Assembly (NCBI GenBank): GCA_949294665.1
Contig: CASFID010000025.1
Location: forward strand, 1 to 64,000
Direction of reading: 5' to 3'
DNA from: an uncultured Eubacteriales bacterium
Lineage (GTDB): Bacteria; Bacillota; Clostridia; Lachnospirales; Lachnospiraceae
DNA: 64,000 bases
Of the stretch, positions 58,659-64,000 are shown in pieces. Every line of letters starts with the position of its first letter. Position 1 is the stretch's first letter. Below the pieces are notes generated by a model that did no database searches, was not told the DNA's origin, and saw only the letters and a program-made list of their open reading frames with translations. The translations under genes were made by a program, and so were the position numbers.

Positions 58659-61600
58659 GTGAAGAGAAACAAAGTAACTTTTTGGAATCGCAGAGGATTC
58701 CGCAGGGCAGGCTCGTTTGTCCTGGCGGCTGCGATGCTGGCGGGAAGTCTTTACATTGCGCCGGCAGCAGAAGCGGAAGCAGCTGACCAGACTGAGTACG
58801 AGATCTATCCAACGCCTCATGTGATGACGTACGAGGATGGGGATTACATCATTCGCGACGAAGTCAATGTGGTCTATGAGAGCGGGATCGATGAAGCGAC
58901 GAAGGACAGGCTGAATGAGACGCTTGCACTCAAGAGCGATATTTCAGTCGAGGAATCAGATAGTATCGTGGATGGAATGACGAACATCCTCGTCGGAATC
59001 GACGGATCCGGCGAGTATGTCGACAATTATGCCGACGAGAATATCGAAGTGACGACAGAGGGGCTGTTTGATGAGCTGGACTCTTATGTGCTGGACAGCG
59101 GCGACGGAGTTATCACAGTCCTCGGAGCTGACACAGATGCCAGCTTTTACGGCCTGACATCACTGTATCACGTCATTAAGCAGCTGGACAGCTACACGAT
59201 CCGCAATTTCCACATTGAGGATTGGGCGGACGTGGCAAGCCGCGGATTTATTGAAGGATACTATGGCAATCCGTGGTCAACAGAAGACAGGATTAACCTG
59301 ATGACATGGGGCGGATACTATAAACTGAATTCTTATTTCTATGCGCCGAAGAATGATCCGAAGCATAACTCCAACTGGAGACAGCTTTATACGGACGAGG
59401 AGATCGAGACGCTGATCAAGCCTCTCGCCGACGCGGGAAATGCTTCCAAGTGCCGGTTTGTGTATGCACTTCATACATTTATGAATAATGCAGTCAGGTT
59501 TGATACGGAAGAGCATTATCAGGAAGACCTGGCGATTGTGCAGGCAAAATTTGAGCAGGTGATTGAGGCCGGCGTAAGGCAGGTTGCAATTCTGGCCGAC
59601 GACGCTGCTAATGTGGGAGCAGACAACTACATTAAGTTTTTGAACGATATGACGGACTGGCTGGCAGAGATGGGCAAGAAATACCCGGATCTGAAGCAGA
59701 CTCTTCCGTTCTGTACAGTTGAATATATGTACAACGGACAGAGCTACTATCAGCAGTTCCCGGAGAATGTACAGATCGTTATGACTGGCGGAAGAATATG
59801 GGGCGAAGTAAGCAACAGCTTCACAGAGACCTTTACGAATACGGCAGGACGCGGACCTTACATGTGGATTAACTGGCCTTGTACAGATAACTCTAAGAAT
59901 CATCTGATCATGGGCGGATACAGCACATTCCTCCATCCGGGGGTAGATCCGGCTAAGATCCAGGGTATCGTGCTGAACCCGATGCAGCAGTCAGAACCGA
60001 GCAAGGTGGCAATTTTCGGAAACGCATGCTATTCCTGGAATATATGGGAGACGGAAGAGGAAGCAGATCTGGCATGGAATAATTCTTTTAAATATGTAGA
60101 TCATAATTCCGCAATCGAGACAGAGGGATCCAACGCGCTCAGAGAACTGTCCAAGCACATGATGAACCAGAACATGGACAGCAGGGTAACAGCGCTTCAG
60201 GAATCTGTTGACCTGGCGCCGATGCTCACAGCGTTCAAGGACAAGCTGAACTCTAATACTGTGACAGCAGAGGATGTGGATGCTCTGATTGCCGAGTTTG
60301 AAGTGCTTCAGGATGCGGCAGATATATATGAGGCTCAGGCAGGAGATACCAATGTCAGAGATCAGATTATCTACTGGCTGGACTGCTGGGATGATACGAC
60401 AGACGCGGCGATTGCATATCTGAATGGAGTTAAGGCAGTAATCAATGGTGATACAACTGCGATCCTTCAGTATAATACGGCAGGAAAGACAGCATTTGAC
60501 AGCTCCAAGACGCATGCGCTCTGGTACCTCGACCATTATGAGTATGCAGAAGTAGGAGTACAGCATATCGTTCCGTTTATCCAGGCCGCGGCAGATTATG
60601 TTTCCAAGTATGCGGAGACGGCGATGAATCCGGATGCAGTCATCCAGTCCTTTATCACAAACAGGACGGATTCTCCAAACGGAAGTACCGATAATGTATT
60701 CGACGGCGATGACAGCACAATGGCAAGCTATCGGAATCCGGTATGGATCTATACAGGCGACTATGTAGGCGTGATGTATAACCGCGTGATCAGCATCAGC
60801 GATATCCGCTTCCTGCTGGGTACAGGAAAGAATCATTTTGAGGCGTCAAAGCTCCAGTATACAGTGGACGGATCAGAGTGGCTGGATCTTGAACTGACCG
60901 GAATGGACAATGCGTTTACAGGTGTCAGGGATCAGTACCTTGAGGTAGTGGTCGGAACAGAAAACCTTCCGGATGATTTCCAGGCAATGGGAATCAGGCT
61001 GGTGGCAACTGCTGACAACCAGCTGGATGCTTATCTGAATGTACACGAGATCCAGATCAATAAAAATTCAGTACAGCAGCCGGAAGAGCAGGAGAGATAC
61101 ACAGGAACAGTTACATACGACGGAATCTCTGTTCGAAGTGGAACAGAAGCAAATTATTTTGACGGAAGCGACAGTACAGAAGTACAGCTCGCAAAAGGAC
61201 CTTATGAGGCTCCGAACCGAGAGATCATTGCTGCGGGTTCAACGCTTACAGTTACATTTGATGAGCCGAAGACGGTAGGATCTTTCAGACTGGTTCAGGG
61301 AGTTTCCGCAGCGTCGGATGTATTCTCCAATGCAGATGTGGAATACCAGCTCGACGGATCAGATGAGTGGGTGAAAGCAGGAACTCTTACAAACGCATCC
61401 GATCAGACGGTTGACTTCGGAAGTGCTGCCAATGTAAAGGCAGTGAGGATCCTGAATCAGGCGGATACAGCCGGCTGGGTAAGAATCTCCGAGATCGAGA
61501 TCCTTGCTCCTGAGAGCGGGGCAGTGACGCCGATCCAGTACAATGTGATCCGTACGGACCGCTGGGTGATCTATCAGGGCTCCGAGGCAAATCTCTATGA

Positions 61601-64000
61601 CGGCAATGACGACAGCTATGTATGGTACGATCCGGACGGTAGCGGCAATACAACAGGGGACGACTTCCTCGTAGACGATTATATCGGATATGATCTCGGA
61701 AAAGTCGCAGATCTGGTGAGCGCGCATATCGTAGTCGGACATGACGGCGGCGACAAACTTGTCAACTACACGATTGAAACATCCGTTGACGGCGAGACTT
61801 GGACTCCGGTGGAAGGATATGAGGATTATACGGGAGCATCTTCCGGCATGGATACGCTGAATATCGATTTGACCGGAACAAGCGCACAGTATATCCGTAT
61901 CAGAAACCTGGCGCAGCAGGGAAGCTGGGGCAAGTTCTCAGAGTTTACTGTAGAAGAAGCGCAGCAGACCGGAGGAACATCCGAGTATGTATATACGAAC
62001 GTAAATACTGATATCACAGCTGCTGCGGATGAGGGGATTGTTTCCCTTACAGAGGGTACGGTTTACCTGAATGCAGACGAGTATATCGGCGTGAAGCTTG
62101 ACCGCATCAAGAACGTGACGGGCATCGCGACGTCTGAGCTTCCGGCGGGTACAGTGCTTGAGACTTCAATGAACGGCATTGCCTGGAGCGAGTACGGCGG
62201 CGGAAATGTGGATGCAAGATATATCCGCATCCGCAGCACAGCAGACAGTGTAGAACTTAATCTGACACAGTTTGATGTGAATTATGAGTTTATCGGTGCG
62301 AAGTCCGTGGAAAGTGATTTCGCGATGGCTCAGACAACAAACGACATGCGTGTATCCGGTACAGTGGAGAACGTATTTGACGGCGACCTGAGCACGATCG
62401 GCATGATCAACGGCGCACAGGAGGAAGGAAAGCACATTACATTTGACCTTGGGCAGGTGATCCATTTCTCATCCCTGCGTTACTACATTGTCGAGACGCA
62501 GCTCAATTACCTGAGAAACGCTGATTTCGAGGTATCTGTTGACGGCGAAGAGTGGACGACCGTTCTTCATGTGGGACAGACGACAGAGAATGTATGGGAT
62601 GATACGACTGCAAAAGATATGCAGGGCATCACTCTGACACACGATGACATGAACCCGGGCTATATGTATGCAGAAGCCACAGATCTTGACGTAGACGGAA
62701 GATATATCCGCATTACACCGGTGGAGACATATTCGCACAGATGGGTCGGCATCAGTGAGCTGCAGATCAACGGCGGAGCATATATTTCCACAGAAGGAAA
62801 CAGGGACATCATCTCTGAGGACGTGGAAGAGGAAGGTAAGATCCCGTCTAATATGCTGGACGGCAATTACAGTACGACTTACAAGTCGTCCGCAGCGGAC
62901 AGCTCCTTTACATATCGTCTCTCTGAGCCGGAAGGCGTGGCATCCATGAGGCTGATCCAGCTCGGCGAAATATCGAATGCAGAAGTGACTGCAAAATATA
63001 TCGGTGAGGACGGACAGGAAAGCCTAGGAAGACTCAACCAGGCAATTAATGAATTTATAATTCCGGAAGGTAAGACACTGGAGAGCATCACGGTCACATG
63101 GGCAGATACGATCCCGGAGATCGCTGAGATCACAGTATCCGCAGACCGCGGCGCAGCAGTCGACAAGAGCGACCTTGGAGCAGCCCTTGAGCAGGCGGCA
63201 GAGGATGCCTGGACGACAGACAGCAAGAATGCTTATCAGGCGGCATGGGATGTGGCGAACGACGTTTACAACAATGCGAACGCGAGCCAGACGATCGTTG
63301 ATTCGGCGCTCGGCTCTCTGCAGTCGGCATACAACAATGCTGTGATGAAGGCAGCGAATGTGGACGAGCTTCAGGCTCTGGTCGACGGCAAAGTGAGCAA
63401 CGAAAATGCGATTTACACAAGTGTGACTTACACTGCTTATGAATCTGCACTGAATAAGCTGGCGGTAGCACTGGAGAATGCAGACAACCTGTCTCAGGCT
63501 GATGCAGACACTCTGAAAGCGAATGCAGAGAACGCACAGGCAGCTCTGGAATACTCTACGAGAAACCGTGAGCTGGCGGAGCTGGAAGCAGCTTCTTATG
63601 AGCTTTATAATGCAGAAGACTATACAGCTTCAAGCTATCAGGCGCTGACAGATGCGAAGAACGCGATCGACGCTCTGGTCGCTCAGGACAAAGAAGCTGA
63701 GACGGCAGGAACTGAGCGTGTGAATCCGCAGGAGTTCATTGATGCTGTATCAGCATTCAAGAATGCGGTGGCAGGCCTCGTGCCTTCAGAAAATCCGGAG
63801 CCGGATGAAGAGATATCTACGGCAGTTCTGGAATATGCGATCGAGCTTGCCGGCGGGGTAAACACAGACGGCGTTATGGATGTAGTCAGAGAGAACTTTG
63901 AGAAAGCGCTTCAGACTGCACAGGATGTTCTTGCAAGAGTACAGGCCGGCGATACCGACGTGACACAGTTCGAAGTTGACACTGCATGGCAGAACCTGAT
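58659..64000 (+). CDS. Secreted GH84 beta-N-acetylglucosaminidase (hyaluronidase/NagJ-like), partial at right edge
   Basis: The start is GTG 58659, ten bases after GGAGGG; no stop is reached in the window (1780 codons seen). A signal peptide (about 1-43, GSFVLAAAMLAGSLYIAP) is followed by a GH20b/GH84 N-terminal domain (PTPHVMTYEDGDYIIRDEVN). The GH84 catalytic domain then shows RGFIEGYYGNPWS and the adjacent acids Asp314-Asp315 in ILADDAA. Four discoidin/CBM32-like blocks begin near residues 668, 820, 965 and 1230, and FIVAR-type three-helix repeats begin from about 1500. GH84 enzymes remove GlcNAc from mucin and other host glycans. Expression is probably gated by the RAT leader upstream. 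Confidence 0.93.
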   Translation, partial: MKRNKVTFWNRRGFRRAGSFVLAAAMLAGSLYIAPAAEAEAADQTEYEIYPTPHVMTYEDGDYIIRDEVNVVYESGIDEATKDRLNETLALKSDISVEESDSIVDGMTNILVGIDGSGEYVDNYADENIEVTTEGLFDELDSYVLDSGDGVITVLGADTDASFYGLTSLYHVIKQLDSYTIRNFHIEDWADVASRGFIEGYYGNPWSTEDRINLMTWGGYYKLNSYFYAPKNDPKHNSNWRQLYTDEEIETLIKPLADAGNASKCRFVYALHTFMNNAVRFDTEEHYQEDLAIVQAKFEQVIEAGVRQVAILADDAANVGADNYIKFLNDMTDWLAEMGKKYPDLKQTLPFCTVEYMYNGQSYYQQFPENVQIVMTGGRIWGEVSNSFTETFTNTAGRGPYMWINWPCTDNSKNHLIMGGYSTFLHPGVDPAKIQGIVLNPMQQSEPSKVAIFGNACYSWNIWETEEEADLAWNNSFKYVDHNSAIETEGSNALRELSKHMMNQNMDSRVTALQESVDLAPMLTAFKDKLNSNTVTAEDVDALIAEFEVLQDAADIYEAQAGDTNVRDQIIYWLDCWDDTTDAAIAYLNGVKAVINGDTTAILQYNTAGKTAFDSSKTHALWYLDHYEYAEVGVQHIVPFIQAAADYVSKYAETAMNPDAVIQSFITNRTDSPNGSTDNVFDGDDSTMASYRNPVWIYTGDYVGVMYNRVISISDIRFLLGTGKNHFEASKLQYTVDGSEWLDLELTGMDNAFTGVRDQYLEVVVGTENLPDDFQAMGIRLVATADNQLDAYLNVHEIQINKNSVQQPEEQERYTGTVTYDGISVRSGTEANYFDGSDSTEVQLAKGPYEAPNREIIAAGSTLTVTFDEPKTVGSFRLVQGVSAASDVFSNADVEYQLDGSDEWVKAGTLTNASDQTVDFGSAANVKAVRILNQADTAGWVRISEIEILAPESGAVTPIQYNVIRTDRWVIYQGSEANLYDGNDDSYVWYDPDGSGNTTGDDFLVDDYIGYDLGKVADLVSAHIVVGHDGGDKLVNYTIETSVDGETWTPVEGYEDYTGASSGMDTLNIDLTGTSAQYIRIRNLAQQGSWGKFSEFTVEEAQQTGGTSEYVYTNVNTDITAAADEGIVSLTEGTVYLNADEYIGVKLDRIKNVTGIATSELPAGTVLETSMNGIAWSEYGGGNVDARYIRIRSTADSVELNLTQFDVNYEFIGAKSVESDFAMAQTTNDMRVSGTVENVFDGDLSTIGMINGAQEEGKHITFDLGQVIHFSSLRYYIVETQLNYLRNADFEVSVDGEEWTTVLHVGQTTENVWDDTTAKDMQGITLTHDDMNPGYMYAEATDLDVDGRYIRITPVETYSHRWVGISELQINGGAYISTEGNRDIISEDVEEEGKIPSNMLDGNYSTTYKSSAADSSFTYRLSEPEGVASMRLIQLGEISNAEVTAKYIGEDGQESLGRLNQAINEFIIPEGKTLESITVTWADTIPEIAEITVSADRGAAVDKSDLGAALEQAAEDAWTTDSKNAYQAAWDVANDVYNNANASQTIVDSALGSLQSAYNNAVMKAANVDELQALVDGKVSNENAIYTSVTYTAYESALNKLAVALENADNLSQADADTLKANAENAQAALEYSTRNRELAELEAASYELYNAEDYTASSYQALTDAKNAIDALVAQDKEAETAGTERVNPQEFIDAVSAFKNAVAGLVPSENPEPDEEISTAVLEYAIELAGGVNTDGVMDVVRENFEKALQTAQDVLARVQAGDTDVTQFEVDTAWQNL

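Noticed and set aside
58602-58820. A minus-strand frame of 72 codons at the start of the GH84 gene
   Set aside because: It is antisense to the signal peptide coding region and has no family match; the plus-strand GTG frame with GGAGGG is clearly the gene.

Overview
The window reads as chromosomal DNA from a spore-forming, gut-type Clostridia, most likely Lachnospiraceae. The grounds are the gene order decarboxylase - P-loop kinase - holB - ricT - tRNA methyltransferase - rsmI, a Spo0A effector domain, spmA and spmB, strong AGGAGG-type ribosome binding sites, and several families typical of Lachnospiraceae (DUF5711, DUF6382, DUF5082). This taxonomic call is inference; no rRNA is present.

Layout. 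1-750: seven tRNA genes. 0.98-7.3 kb: a lone Spo0A C-terminal domain (minus strand), then the housekeeping run just listed. 7.3-11.2 kb: a degenerate ABC ATPase and spmB on the minus strand, a DUF885 lipoprotein and spmA on the plus strand. 11.3-14.6 kb: an envelope operon (LysM protein with a dead-looking JAB/MPN-like fold, DUF5711, CvpA). 14.8-15.0 kb: tRNA-Ala and tRNA-Asn. 15.15-56.7 kb: a very large type VIIb secretion (T7SS) locus, followed by a DUF3810 gene, tRNA-Glu and tRNA-Cys. 58.66 kb to the right edge: the start of a very large secreted GH84 glycosidase, preceded by a consensus promoter and a BglG/LicT-type antiterminator leader.

The T7SS locus starts with a divergent XRE-type regulator. 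A signalling half follows: a membrane trypsin-FHA protein, PP2C phosphatase, Ser/Thr kinase, a membrane protein with repeated ETTLL phospho-acceptor motifs, a 2116-residue Ig-like surface protein, and a second kinase-like protein. The secretion core comes next: a DUF6382-FHA protein, a CpaE/MinD-like ATPase, EsaB, EssC and EsxA. Recognisable EssA, EssB and EsaA are absent; the kinase-like, DUF6382 and other membrane proteins may replace them. Last come four effector modules, each accompanied by small helical partner proteins: an LXG toxin with a GH-E nuclease tip and an AT-rich immunity array; an effector ending in a membrane helix; an HExxH metallopeptidase effector; and a DUF2974 lipase.

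The strongest new observation is that the last three effectors share one roughly 80-residue helical module, with (M/I)RDFS at its start and W-G, N-x-Y and NN positions after it. It is N-terminal in the first two and C-terminal in the lipase. This looks like a non-LXG T7SS targeting domain used in both orientations. Other highlights are the antiterminator leader on a GH84 gene, a 27-bp scar at the end of the immunity array, a decayed immunity lipoprotein, and a phospho-Thr/FHA network built into the secretion locus.
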